A stretch of DNA of 64,000 bases from Branchinecta lynchi (GCA_023053575.1 JAKZAP010000022.1:18352489-18416488), one strand, 5' to 3'; shown: positions 45,779-56,938, numbered from the stretch's first letter. Program-made: numbers and translations. Notes: a model not told the origin generated them from the sequence alone.

Positions 45779-45964
45779 GGTGACGGCGGTGGACCCCTCG
45801 TTTGCGAAAAAGATGGTCAGTGGTACCAAGTCGGTGTTGTCAGCTTTGGAATTGGCTGTGGAAGAAATAGCCTACCCGGGGTATATACCCGAGTGGCCAT
45901 GTTTGACAAGTGGATCCGTGAGACGATCAAGAGCTTCAGAAAAACAAATAACCCGAGATCCTAG
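45779..45964 (+). CDS. Serine protease homologue, coding exon 6 (residues 286-346, stop)
   Basis: The exon follows TTCATTTTAG and runs in frame to TAG at 45962-45964. It begins [14 protein letters not shown]288 stands where active enzymes have the nucleophile Ser (GDSGGP), the hallmark of non-catalytic homologues. [25 protein letters not shown] and a short basic tail complete the fold. The oxyanion-hole Asp-Gly context and the cysteines are otherwise kept, so the fold should be intact. The substitution is a clean codon (GGC, 45785-45787) in an undamaged frame, not pseudogene decay. Confidence 0.95.
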   Translation, partial: GDGGGPLVCEKDGQWYQVGVVSFGIGCGRNSLPGVYTRVAMFDKWIRETIKSFRKTNNPRS

Positions 45965-46740
45965 ACCGGTGATAACCTGTGATTTGAGTGAAAGACGGTA
46001 GAGACTGGTAATTCGTGAAAAACGAAAAGTAGAGGAGAAACTGGGTGCTTCTCCATTGCTCCAACGAAAGCCGTGCGAAGTAATATTTTTCTGGAACTCG
46101 TCACTTGAAAATCTAGGTGATTTCTAGGGCTAAAAATTTCTCGATCATCGATCCCCGACGGCAGTGTTGCCACCATTGAATTGTTTCGTGCCACTAGAGA
46201 TCCGAAAAAAACTTTTTATTGAAAAAAATACTACTTCATCCATCTTTTGATGGGAATGAGCATTGCGAATATGAAAATCTAGCATATTATAACGTGTAAG
46301 AGTAATGCGTAATTGTGAGCGAACTTAGTCAGTTAGCGTATTGTGAGCACCGTTTTTCTAATTGATTATGTGCCTTAAAACCAAACTCGTGGAAAAGAAG
46401 AGAAAGTGTTATTTTAAATATTTTTTTTTGCTTTCACTAGAAAGTGCTCGAACTATGCTACGTTTCCTTGGAAGTGTATCTTAAAGCACATATTTACACC
46501 TAACAGGTTGCACGTATAGGCCACTTACTTGAATCTCGAAAACAGAATAACATGACAAGGAGAAATTTTCAAGTTTTGCCCCGGTAGAGTAGTTATTACT
46601 TCTCAACTACCGTACGGAGAGTGCACATTACCTAGCATTCCGCAATAGGCGTAGCCAAGACACAGGCTACTGACCAACCACGCTGTTTCTAATTCTTCTC
46701 GTCATTTTTGTCAAATGAATCTTGAACGTCGCGCTCAAGA
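45965..46740. other. 3' region of the serine protease homologue; nothing else recognised
   Basis: This stretch should hold the 3' UTR, but I could not fix a polyadenylation site. No other gene or repeat is recognised before 46750. Confidence 0.4.
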
Positions 46741-46749
46741 TTCATTAAT

Positions 46750-47044
46750 TTATCGTGGTATCTGACATTCAGATACCACGGTCCGACCGTGGTAACTGAT
46801 CGTGGTATCTGAAAAAGATATCTCACTTTCATCTATTTCTGTCAAATTGTTGGGAAAGAAGTTTGATACTAAGTGTTGTAACTGAATATCAGTTTTTCTT
46901 TTCGGATGACTTCGAAAAGCGCAATTTCGGCAATTGCCGTTTTTGCAGAGCAACCGTATATCAGATACCACGGTAACTTAACCGACTAATTGCATATCTA
47001 GTTACCGTGGTAACAGATACCATGGTTTCTGCAAAAACGGAACT
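46750..47044. mobile_element. AGTTGCG foldback family, copy 4 (truncated)
   Basis: The right end GGTTTCTGCAAAAACGGAACT and inner blocks (AAAAGCGCAATTTCGGCAAT, GATACCACGGTCCGACCGTG) match the family in reverse orientation. The other terminus is missing beyond about 46750, so the copy is truncated. Confidence 0.75.
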
Positions 47045-47049
47045 ATTCT

Positions 47050-47950
47050 GTCAATATTACTATATCAGCTGGAGTCTGCGAACTGAAAAGTCCTAAATAC
47101 TGTACCGGGAAAGAAAAAAAATCTGTTTGTGACGCTGTTCATTTTTCTAGATTCAAGTAAGTAATCTGTACTTGTTAGTTGTAGAGACGTGATTTAAGAT
47201 AATTCTTCCGGGGAAACGTAGTACTGGTTGAGCAGTTTCTAGCTAATACAACAACTTTCTTCAAAAGAACACTTTTTTGGGGGGGTTTCAAGGCTCATAG
47301 TGAACTTGCCAGGTGTCGATACGTGCTTTAAGAAAAAGTGCAAATGTTCACCTTCGTATTTCGTATTATTATTCACCTTCAGTAGTGGCAACGCTGCTCA
47401 TGGGGGCAGGGTGCTGTCAACATCTGTCCTCCACAGTCTTCTTCGACTCGCAGTTGGGGTTTTCACACTACCCTCCTGAGGCCCTGTAGGCATGCGCTAA
47501 CCTCATATTTCCTGCCACCGGCCCTACAACCCTTTTTGACCTGTCATCTGTAGCCTACTAGGAGTGAAAGAAACCTATTGCGTCGGGAAGCGATTTGTTA
47601 CAGTGAAAGGCCCTCGAAGTCTCGATCGATAGATGACGAGCTTCTGACGATTTGTATCTAGTGTACAGCCAAGATAGTATTTATTCGTAAGTTTGTAAAT
47701 ATTTTGGGTAATATTTTGCGTTGAATCCAGTCTTTTCAGTTCTTCGAAGGTTAATTTTTTTTACGATTTGTGATAATAGAACCGGTCGTTGTTGATGTTG
47801 TGGTGCCTTTTTTAAGATTTTGTACACAAGTTCATTGCCTGCGAATGCCCGGGGTTTTCTTGGTGTTATATTGTAACAGGTTTTGATTTTAAATGTTGAT
47901 TTTCTTTAGATTCGTACCCCTCCTCCCTCTTCGCGCGAACATAAGGACTT
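47050..47950. other. No gene recognised
   Basis: No exon, RNA gene or mobile-element end is evident here. Confidence 0.4.
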
Positions 47951-47959
47951 ATAGAAAGA

Positions 47960-49170
47960 CGTTTCCGGCCAATTCGTCACACGACAATTCGTCACAGGAC
48001 AATTTGCTACAAGGACAGCCTGTCACAAGAATTGGTCACAAGGACAATTTGTCATACGAATAATTCGTCATTAGGTGAAATCTGTCATACGGACATTTCG
48101 TCACAGGCAATTTTCCACAAGGACAGCCTGTCACAAGAATTGGTAACAAGGACAATTTGTCATACGAATAATTCGACATTAGGAGAAATTTGTCATACGG
48201 ACATTTCGTCACAATGAGCCTAATTTCTAGTTCGATTTGATTTAAGATATATACAATTGAATATTCACTTGCGTAAAAATAAGGTGACTATATAGTACAT
48301 TAAAACATGTGGTTACTAGCAATTCCCCTCTTGTATTCGAGTACGTCAGTTTAATTCAGTCGCAGATTAGAGTCTTCGTACTTCCTATTCTCGGGTGGGC
48401 TGCGGCACCCGTCAACGAACCCCTCAACATTCATTTCAGTTTGGCCCTGCTCCTGTGGCAGATACAACATGGGGTTCCAAATATTTGGATGAGCTGCCCC
48501 AACACTTTTGTTGAAAGCTGAATGCCACTTTTCAAAATTGTTTTTAGTTCGCATCGGGGGGTCTAATATTTAAGTTAAAGCGTATTGAACGTTTTCCATT
48601 TTCGCTTTCTAAGAAGTGTTTTAATTTCCGAGTTTGTAGAGTTAAAAGGACACATAAACACCAACAGTTAGTGAATCTCGCAAAAAATGCTTAGAATTAT
48701 CAGAGCAGAAGGAGCATTCAGGTTTCGCAATTTTAGAAAACTCTGTTTCCCTTGAATTCAGTTTCTCTGTGTATCGTACACGGGAAATCCTGCATAGCAG
48801 AGCTTTTCACGACCTCTATACTCTTTGTGGGTTCCGTATTTGGCGACAACACCTTGACTCCGATCAAGCATATATCCCAAAAAGACTGAGGATTACATAT
48901 GCTATATTGGTCCAGGGATTAAAAATGATGATTCAGAGATGACTTTAAACAGCCTCTTGTGGAGGGGTAGCAGTTCCGCTTTGATGCAAACTACCATTCG
49001 ACATAGAATTTTCGAAAATGTGACTAATTGGCCTAATGGCCTACTGTCCTAGTGACCTATGACGAGTTGTCCGTATGACCAATTGTCATGTGACGAAATG
49101 TCTCTGTGACCAATTGTCCGTGTGACAAACTGTCAGTGATGAATTACCCTGTGACGATTTGCGTTTGGCG
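47960..49170. mobile_element. Foldback element with short GTCAC tandem repeats at both ends
   Basis: The left end (47970-48215) has two 109-bp direct repeats built from ACAATTCGTCACA-like words. The right end (49020-49160) has the complementary words (TGTGACGAAATGTC, TGTGACCAATTGTC). The ends could therefore anneal across about 800 bp of unique, non-coding interior. The outer edges are similar (TCGTCACA near both). The class is uncertain. Confidence 0.65.
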
Positions 49171-49183
49171 TAGGGTATCCAAC

Positions 49184-51333
49184 AAGAGCTAGTAGCTCAT
49201 ATGGCACTTGCAAGGGTGGTTAAGAAGATGAAATATAGAATTTGCCTTGACGTGGGTTTGTTCTGATCATTTGTAACCAAACCCTTGAGGTAAGAATGAT
49301 TATGGACTTTGAAATCCCGAGAATGTATCGTGTGGTAAAAACTATTTTATTTTTGAACTTTGTCGTAATGATGCGCACTTTAAAGTCGCTAGAAATTCAT
49401 CTGGAAGCAAAACCCTTGAGGAAAAAACGGTAAGAAGCCCTTTGGGGATCATAAGTATATACCATATTTGACGGTGCAAAACGGAAAAGTGAGCTACATT
49501 TTATTAGAGCTATGTTTTGGCCCTTCTTGGCAAGGGTCCTCTTCAGGCTCAATGCCGCTCAAGCTGGAAAATGAACTTGTGGAAAAACAATTCCAGATTC
49601 GTCCTTAAATATCAGATTTATGAACTTCTTCTTTGAAAACTGATCGGAGTAAAAGCTGGTGCTCTGATTGCATTAATTGTTTTTCCACAGTTTCGACGAC
49701 CCAATCGAACAGCAAAAATAGCAGCCGTGTCCAGAACGAAATCAGAGCACCAGCTTTAACTCCAGTCAGTTTTCAGAGAAGAAGTTCATAAAATCAGATA
49801 TTTAAGAAAGAATCTTTAATTGTTTTTCCACAAGTCATTTTCCAGCTTGAGCGGCTTGAGCCTGAAGAAGACCCTTGCCAAGAAGGACCGAAATAGAGCT
49901 CTAATAAAATGTAGCTGACTTCTCCGTTTTGCACCGTCAAATATTATTCGGCTGAAGTATATACCTTTTGGTCAAAAGTATTTTTCTCACTTTGCGGTTA
50001 AGATGCGCACTTTAAGGTAGCTAGATCTTCATTTATAAGCAAACCCCTTGAGGCAAAACTAATAATGGGCTCATGCGGATCATGAAAATGTAGATTTTGC
50101 TTAAAAATTTGTTTCTTACTTTGCGGTTAAGATTGGTACTTTAAGGAATAGTCGGATTTGGAAAGTGACGATTTCTAAGCAAATCTTTGTTGAATCTCTT
50201 AATGTTCCAGCCAAGTTTCATCATCCTAGCACAGCTGGAAGTACCTCAGTTCGCGATTACCGGAATTCTGCCCCCCCCCCCCTCCAACTCCCTCCACAGT
50301 GCCCGGAACCGATCCGATTCTGTAAATGATTCGTCCATGCAGAGCATCTGTTTGCTGTTCCCACAAAGTTCCATCCCGATCTCTCCAGTCAAAGCCGGTA
50401 ACGTATTCTCCCCTCCCCCAATAGTTGTCGGATCCGGTCCGGATATGGAAAAGATCACGAGAGACATGTCCTCTGTTCAATTACTAAATTTTACTTGAAT
50501 CCGACCACCCGTTCCAATGTTACGCATGACTCAATATTCAGTATTTCACCTCACTCCACTCCCCCCACGTTTATCGGATCGAGAAAATTGTATTTCCAAG
50601 TCAGTTTGATGAGGTCCCTGCTAGGCCTGCCAAGTTTCGTCGTGAAAATCCCAAAACTGCAATCACCGGAATTCCGGGAAACCCCCCCTTCTCCCCCCCC
50701 CCCCCTCTGCAAGTGTCCGGATCCAGTCCAATTGTGTAAATGATTTATCTAGAACAGATACTTGTTCTTCCCAGCAAGTTTCACTCCGATCCCTCCATTC
50801 TAACCGTTTCTCGAGATTTCCGTCCCCCCCAACTGCCCCATAGCTGTCGAATCCGGTCCAGACTTCAAATAGGACATCAGAGATATATCATCTATTCATT
50901 TATAAAGTTTCATTCCGATCCGATCACCTGTTCGAAAATTAAATACTGCACAATTTTCCAGATTCCCTCCCTCCACTCCCCCCCCCCGGATGGTCGGATC
51001 GGGAAACTGATTATTTCCAGGTTAGTGTGGTTGGGTCTCTGATACGCCTGCCAAGTTTCATCGTCCTAGCGCATCTGGAAGTACCCGAACTCGAAAAGTG
51101 TCACAAACTGCGCTTTCGACTTTCCAGATTCCCCCGCTCTCTACTCCCCCGCAGATGGTCGGATCGAGAAACTGATTATTTCCAGGGTCGTTTGGTCGGG
51201 TCTCTGATACGCCAGCCAGTTTCATCGTCCTAGCACATCTGGAAGTACCCTAACTCGAAAAAGTGGAACAAAAAAACCGGAACGACCGACAGACTGAATT
51301 GCGGATACTTGAGCCAGAGGCTGCAAGTGCCAT
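49184..51333 (+). repeat. GGCACTTG-ended satellite-like element, copy C
   Basis: It starts CAAGAGCTAGTAGCTCATAT next to GGCACTTG (49203) and ends with the GCAAGTGCCA hairpin at 51323-51332. In between are degenerate tandem units with GCCAAGTTTCATCGTC, CATCTGGAAGTACC and AACTGATTATTTCCA blocks, and a GACCGACAGAC run near the right end. It is the counterpart of 28938-31293. A foldback (49464-49955) is nested inside. Open frames through it are short, and their shared peptide words follow from the repeats, not from coding selection. Confidence 0.7.
49464..49955. mobile_element. Foldback element with long arms and 10-bp target duplication
   Basis: The two arms of roughly 200 bp are inverted copies. 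They share TTTGACGGTGCAAAACGGA, GCTACATTTTATTAGAGCT, GGCCCTTCTTGGCAAGGGTC, AAGCTGGAAAATGA, GAACTTCTTCT and AGAGCACCAGCTTT blocks, around a short unique centre. AGTATATACC occurs just outside both ends (49454-49463 and 49956-49965), consistent with a target duplication. Single arms occur at 22330-22440 and 37790-37835. Confidence 0.8.
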
Positions 51334-51339
51334 AGAAAT

Positions 51340-52625
51340 GGGGTTTGTAGTTGGCTGCTCGTCTTTCTCTCTGAACTGGTTCTGGGGAATGCCAATTTCT
51401 GACTGTTGAATTAAAATAATGCCATATGGCTCTCAAAACCGACTCTTATCCAGTGTTTCCAATTCTCATGATTTCACATGAGATCTCATATTTTTTTTTT
51501 CAATCTCATTATTTTTTTTTCCAATCTCATGATAAACTCATGATTTTCAGTATTTCTTATCTTTTTTAACCCTAAATGCTAACATTTATGTATAATGCAT
51601 TTTAAATAGATTTAATGACATCTACCGTTTTCAAAAAGGTCGTCTGATTGCTTTCAGTCTGGTTTAGATAGTTTCGTATTTCATTCGATGATCAGGGTGA
51701 CAGGGATCGTCTGGAACCTGAAATGGTGCCTTGTTGAAAATTTTCTAATGAACGACCTTTTGCTTTGTTTCGTCAATATTGGCGGTACCATGTCGTGAAA
51801 TTCTTGAGCTTTGTAACCCGTATTTCCCATCTGTGGCTTCTTACCAGTGAAACTCTTGAGCCTACCTGTGGAGTACTACCCCAGTATTAAGCAGGTACGT
51901 AAAACTATTTTTTTTTGCTGTAAATTCAGAACAATATCATTGTACTGTATCCCCCAAATTTTTTTTTCAGAAAAAGTCAAGTTGATGAACTGTCATGGAA
52001 CAACTTTCACCAAAAATGTCTCATTCTGTTCCGTTGTTGTCGTAAACAAAGACAAACGGTCAGATCCATGATAATCATAAGTGACCTTTGCTTCTCTTTG
52101 GGATACACAAGACGATCTGATGATAAAGATTTCCAAAAATTTTCCCTACGGCCTCATTCTTAGTGATTCTTATTTACTGGAAATGCGGGCGATTTATTTG
52201 GAGTTTTAGGCTTGGAACTTTGTGGTTTGTCACACATTACAAAAAATAATTTGTATGGGAAGTGGTGGATTCGAACAAAAACACACATATTTTAAAAATT
52301 TAGCCTGCGGCGCTCGGGTTCATTTTAGCTTCGCTACAGTCACTGCTTATACAGATTCATACAACTTTCCGCATGTGGGGCTGTGTTTCTTGTCCAATGT
52401 TTCCAACCGGTATAACTCATGAGCTTGGCTGGGCATCCGCCAATCGTATATTTTGAGCCCCCACCCCCGGCCAAAACACTATTTTTACCACAAAATCTCA
52501 TTATCTTTCCTGTGTAACCAGTGTGTAACTGATTATTTTGGACTGTTGCTGAGGATTTTGGAAATTTCCGTTGGGAAACACTGCGCTTATTCTTATCGCG
52601 CTTACGCAGACTTTTTAAAACTCTA
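51340..52625. other. Region upstream of the TPK exon; no gene recognised
   Basis: A 48-bp frame at 51847-51894 between CTTCTTACCAG and GTACGT has exon-like borders but no recognisable protein and no partner exon. I do not call it. A degenerate ATTTTTTTTTCAATCTCAT repeat lies at 51485-51545. The promoter of the downstream gene may lie here. Confidence 0.4.
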
Positions 52626-52630
52626 GATCC

Positions 52631-52760
52631 ATGCCGGATATTTGGCAGTGGGATCCATTGGCTGTGCTGTTTGATGGCAGGAATAAAGAGAACTCCGCTT
52701 TGATCATATTGAACACTCAACTGCTTCCTATTCATAGGTTGAAAGTACTATGGAAAAACT
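52631..52760 (+). CDS. TPK1: Thiamin pyrophosphokinase, first recognised coding exon (residues 1-43)
   Basis: From ATG at 52631 the exon encodes MPDIWQWDPLAVLF and then SALIILNTQL, followed by LKVLWKN. It ends AACT before GTAAGC (donor 52761) in phase 1. The aliphatic strand followed by an LW-K/N-x motif is the N-terminal strand and helix of animal thiamin pyrophosphokinases, which transfer pyrophosphate from ATP to thiamin to make thiamin diphosphate in the cytosol. The leftover T joins GT of the next exon to give Cys44. An AG at 52625-52626 could mean a 5' non-coding exon upstream, so this start is likely but not certain. Confidence 0.82.
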
Positions 52761-52825
52761 GTAAGCAGCCTGCCTCAGGCCTGCCTAGGCTAAACATTTG
52801 CCCAGAATCTAGATACGTAGCCATG

Positions 52826-53241
52826 GTTGCGTTTTTGTGGATACCATGGTATCTGTTACCACGGTAACTGGATCTGAAATAAGTCATTTTTACAGTTATT
52901 GTGGTATCTGATACACGGTGCTCTTCAAAAACGGCTATTGCCGAAATTGCACTTTTCGTAAGTCATCCCAAAAGAAAAACAGATATCCAGTTACATCACT
53001 AGGTGCTAAACTTTTGCCTCACCAATCTGACAAAATTTGATGAAGGTGAGACAACTTTTCAGATACCATGACCAGTTATCAAGGTCGTACCGTAGTATCT
53101 GAATATCTGATACCACGATAACTGGCCAGATACCACAATAACTGTAAAAACGCTTTTGACCGTGATATGAGATACCACAATAACTGCAAAAACAACTTTG
53201 GACAGTGGTATCAGATACCATGGTATCTGCGAAAACGCAAC
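52826..53241. mobile_element. AGTTGCG foldback family, copy 5 (complete)
   Basis: The ends GTTGCGTTTTTGTGGATACC and GGTATCTGCGAAAACGCAAC enclose 416 bp with all the internal blocks of copy 1 (CATCCCAAAAGAAAAAC, GATACCATGACCAG and so on). It lies only 65 bp after the TPK exon donor. It is the best full-length comparison for 17706-18102. Confidence 0.85.
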
Positions 53242-53324
53242 TCATGATGTAGCTGAGCCTGCAGAGCCTACCAATGGAATTGTCTTCTGGCCATTGCAAC
53301 TATCTTTTGTAGATGTCTTACTTT

Positions 53325-54281
53325 GTAACACTTTATCATTTACAGCAGGGGTACCTGACCTCGTTTTTACACTCCTCAGTTTTTACTGCGAAATGTTGGA
53401 ACTGTTTGTCAAGAAATATCCAAATTCTTTGCCTTTTCTTTGTTTTGAAGCCGCTTTGAAAAGGGATTTTCTGAGATTTGCTAACTGAGGGGATCTTGTT
53501 TGAAAAGAAAAATATGTTTAACTAGAAATACTGAAGCAATATTTAGTTATCAAATTATAAACCATTCAATTGGCTTCAATCTAGTATATCTGTCATATAT
53601 GTTGGTTCTTTTTAAGCCAGGTAGATCATTCTGAAGGAAAGATGTAACACTTTATAATTTACAGCAGGGGTACCTGACCTCGTTTTTACACTCCTCAGTT
53701 TTTACTGCGAAATGTTGGAACTGTTTGTCAAGAAATATTCAAATTCTTTGCCTTTTCTTTGTTTTGAAGCCGCTTTGAAAAGGGATTTTCTGAGATTTGC
53801 TAACTGAGGGGATCTTGTTTGAAAAGAAAAATATGTTTAACTAGAAATACTGAAGCAATATTTAGTTATCAAATTATAAACCATTCAATTGGCTTCAATC
53901 TAGTATATCTGTCATATATGTTGGTTCTTTTTAAGCCAGGTAGATCATTCTGAAGGAAAGATGTAACACTTTATAATTTACAGCAGGGGTACCTGACCTC
54001 GTTTTTACACTCCTCAGTTTTTACTGCGAAATGTTGGAACTGTTTGTCAAGAAATATTCAAATTCTTTGCCTTTTCTTTGTTTTGAAGCCACTTTCAAAA
54101 GGGATTTTCTGAGATTTGCTAACTAAGGGGATCTTGTTTGAAAAGAAAAATATGTTTAACTAGAAATACTGAAGCAATATTTAGTTATCAAATTATAAAC
54201 CATTCAATTGGCTTCAATCTAGTATATCTGTCATATATGTTGGTTCTTTTTAAGCCAGGTAGATTATTCTGAAGGAAAGAT
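53325..54281 (+). repeat. Three tandem 319-bp repeats
   Basis: Units start at 53325, 53644 and 53963 (each from GTAACACTTTAT) and differ at only a few bases. Each contains CAGGGGTACCTGACCTCG, a frame reading PNSLPFLCFEAALKRDFL (or close to it) ending in a stop, and a conserved AT-rich second half. Near-identity means recent duplication. A diverged related unit lies at 55120-55540. Confidence 0.95.
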
Positions 54282-55119
54282 TTCTCTGGAAATTCAAAAT
54301 CTTGTCTTGGATACCCCTCCTGTACAGCATTGGCTAAGAAGACGTCGCTTATGTGAACCTCTGTTAACAGTGGTCTGTCCCCGAAGAAAGCAATTAAACC
54401 ATACCAGGCAACTCATACAGCAAACAAATGGTCAGAAATGCTAAATTTACATCTAGATTAACATCTTTCATCAAAGTTTCGAAGCTTTTGGGCTTTTTTT
54501 CGTCTGATTCTTCTTAGAAGATCCAAGGCAATCCGAAAAATGGCACCTAATTTTCTGAGATTAAGCATATAAATAAATCAATAATCTATTTATTACCCAT
54601 CAAAAGAACCAGTGGAGGGTGTGTAGCCCTAGTGATGGAGTACAAAAGAAAGAAAAAAAACAACAACAACAAGAAAAAAGACAAAGCACATAGGAAAACT
54701 TTACACTAAACACAACACAAACATAACTACGAAACATAACTATGGATCGAGTAGACTGAACAAGAGTGAACATCAGGTGCCTCCTGCTGTGTTGCAAGAC
54801 ATCTGGTCGAGCCAGCGGCATGTAATTTCACTGCAAGTGTAGGGAGTCTGAACCAACAGATAGCTCTGTCCGAAGGTATTTACTTCAGTGATGATGAGTT
54901 GAAACCAGCAAATGAAAGAAGGAGAAGTTTTTAAACTAGAAGACTTACTTAAAAAAAAATATTTTAGTTATTGTTTGGTGCCAAAAGGATTGCTGAAACA
55001 GTTAGCTCTTCGTTGATATCAGTTTGTTATATTTCCTTTCTGTTTGACTGTCTTAGAAGCAAAAAACATGGACAAGGTATGGAAAAATTTAGAGAGGTGT
55101 TCACATATATGCATACCTC

Positions 55120-55540
55120 TATTGTACCTGACCTCATATTTACGCTACCTCAGATCGCCTTGAATGTTGCGATTAAAGTGTTAAAATGAAATGTACATGC
55201 TGTTGTGACAGTCAAGAGGCAAAATATGACCTTTTTCAACATTCAAGTGTCCAAAAATATTCAAATTCGGTGCCTTTTCTTTCTTTTGAAGCTGCTTTGA
55301 AAAGGGATTTTCTGGCGCTTGACTTTGATTACTCTTTCTTTTTCATTAGTCACTGTGAGGAATTCGAACTAAGGTTAGAAGGAGGTGATCTTGTTTGAAA
55401 AGAAAAATATGTTTAACTAGAAATATTGAAGCAATATTTTTTATTATCCAGTATTTAAGCCATTCAGTTAGTTTCGCTCTAGTATGTTTGTCATATTTCT
55501 TGGTTCCTTTTACGCCAGATGAATTATTTTGAGGAAAGAC
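55120..55540 (+). repeat. Diverged fourth copy of the 319-bp repeat
   Basis: It shares TGTACCTGACCTCATATTTA, ATATTCAAATTCGGTGCCTT, TTTGAAAAGGGATTTTCTG, GATCTTGTTTGAAAAG and the AT-rich second half with the tandem units, but carries extra sequence in two places. The frame KYSNSVPFLSFEAALKRDFL is preserved and extends further (to a stop at about 55396). It could be the progenitor unit or part of a dispersed element. Confidence 0.75.
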
Positions 55541-55762
55541 TTCATTGGAATTCGAAGATGGTTTTGGTTGAATACTGCACTTTAAAACTAAACTCTCCTT
55601 TTACCTTAAATTACCTTGAATCGCACTTCCAGCGAGATAAGGTGGTGTGATCGTCCTGTAGATTCTCTCGCTTGTTGGCGTCATGATTGATAGATCGTTT
55701 TTGTTACATCGGCTCACTGGCACTCCAGTGTAGTCGACTTTCCTTGGTTGGTAGATGTTGTG

Positions 55763-55993
55763 TCACTTCGGCTCACTGGAATCCCAGTGCAGCCGAGATG
55801 CAGCATTTCGCCAGTCCTCGTCCACACCTTTTTTGAAGCCATCCAGGGTAGCAGCGTTGACAGTTTTTTCGGAAAGGCTGTTCCAGAGTGGTACACTCCG
55901 TATAGAGAAAAAACTGTGCCGCTGGCGTCGTTTACAGCTGGTTAGTTGGAGCTTCTGGTTGGCCTCTCGTCGACTTTGATTACCCATAACCAA
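55763..55993 (-). pseudogene. LINE reverse transcriptase C-terminus
   Basis: On the minus strand the frame contains VPLWNSLSEKTVNAATLDGF, then KKGVDEDW, the closing segment of CR1-like reverse transcriptases (compare VVQQWNNLPERV in 14135-14554). The rest of the polymerase is missing. A second unrelated-looking frame over the same DNA is a shadow. Confidence 0.75.
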
Positions 55994-56079
55994 TTACCCT
56001 TGGCTTTGGCTGTTTCTCCATTCTTTTTGACATCTAAGAAAATATAAAAGCATTTTCCAACTGAAAACAGTTGTTGACA

Positions 56080-56766
56080 ATCGAAAATAGTTGTTTCCGA
56101 TTTTCATTTTACAGCTTTTTTTCAATTCCATTAAAACTTGAAACAATTGTTTATAATTGTTTTCGATTGATAACAGTTGGTTTGGTTTCAAGTCATGAAA
56201 TAAAGTCCTGGGTAATACAGACATGATCAACACAGTTTAAATGAAATGGCGAATCTGAAATCCCAACTGTAAACGATTGGAAACAACTGTTTCCAGTTTT
56301 AATTTTGCAACTGTTTTTCAAGCGTCATTGCAAATGTTTCTGATCGTTTTCAGTTGTTTTTGATTGGAAACAGTGGATTGATTTCCAGATCCTGACATAA
56401 GACCTGATTTTGAACAACAGTAGCCTAGTAGGGATTAGGGAAGTTGAATTTTTTTTAGTTGTAAACAATCAAAACAGTTTAACTAAATGGTGAGTCTGCG
56501 ATCCCACCTTGGAAACAGTTGTTTCCAGTTGTAATTTTACAACTGTTTACGATTATTAAGTGTCATTAAACAACTGTTTCTAGTCGTTTTCAGCTATTTT
56601 CTATCTAAAACAGTTGGTTGGTTTCCAGGTCCTGGTATAAAGACCTGATTTTAAACACTGGAAATTGAATTTCTTGAGTTGTAAATGATCAAAACAGTGA
56701 ATCTAAAACCCCAATTGTAAACTATAGGATTGCAGTTGTAATTTTACAACTGTTTAGATTGTTTTG
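56080..56766. repeat. Degenerate tandem array, ~230-bp unit, rich in AACTGTTT / AAACAGTT
   Basis: About three units repeat the blocks GGAAACAACTGTTTCCAG, TAATTTTGCAACTGTTT, TTTTCAGTTG, TCCTGACATAAGACCTGATT and CAAAACAGTTTAACTAAATG. Each unit can form many small hairpins. Similar sequence recurs on the other side of the minisatellite element (59230-59330). The array and that element may therefore belong to one larger unit. Confidence 0.65.
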
Positions 56767-56838
56767 GGGATCCCAAAAGGTAAGTGACGAGATAGGCTAC
56801 CTGTGAGTGATTTCGTAAAAGTTGTCCTTCTGTCCGTC

Positions 56839-56938
56839 TTCAGTTCAATTCATTTATTTGTATCCGCCAAAGCTGGCGAGTAGAAAAAATCTAATAAAAT
56901 ACACACAATCGGTCTACAACTGACTAATAACTAGACCA
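56839..56938 (-). mobile_element. LINE 3' tail
   Basis: TTCAATTCATTTATTTGTAT, a CCGCCAAAGCTGGCGAG hairpin and TAGAAAAAATC form the same short 3'-end signature as at 7217 and 37587, here interrupting the GTCCGTC module of the host element. Confidence 0.5.

Larger units (their letters stand above)
6722..45964 (+). other. Gene: clip-type serine protease homologue (six coding exons)
   Basis: Six exons with canonical GT-AG borders and compatible phases join without frameshift or stop into 346 residues. Parts in order: signal peptide (about 1-19); six-cysteine clip-like module (C34, C36, C42, C53, C61, C62); linker with C82; trypsin-fold domain from about 94 to the end. H131 (TAAHC) and D189 (NDIAL) match two catalytic residues, while the third position is G288 in GDGGGP. 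The product is therefore a secreted pseudoprotease, as in arthropod CLIPA/masquerade-type homologues that act as cofactors in prophenoloxidase activation, clotting or adhesion. The specific role is inferred only at family level. Introns total about 38 kb and are full of transposons. Confidence 0.93.

Noticed and set aside
48001..48215. Regular short repeats that might suggest a CRISPR array
   Set aside because: The repeats are degenerate, have no uniform spacers and mirror the opposite end of the same element; the window is animal DNA.
50187..51233. Plus-strand frames of 68-103 codons with LPSFIVLAHLEVP-like words
   Set aside because: Same explanation: the DNA is the tandem repeat of copy C, and the words shift frame between units.
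51847..51894. 48-bp exon-like segment between CTTCTTACCAG and GTACGT
   Set aside because: No recognisable protein, no partner exon in compatible phase and no fit to the TPK N-terminus; borders of this quality are expected by chance.
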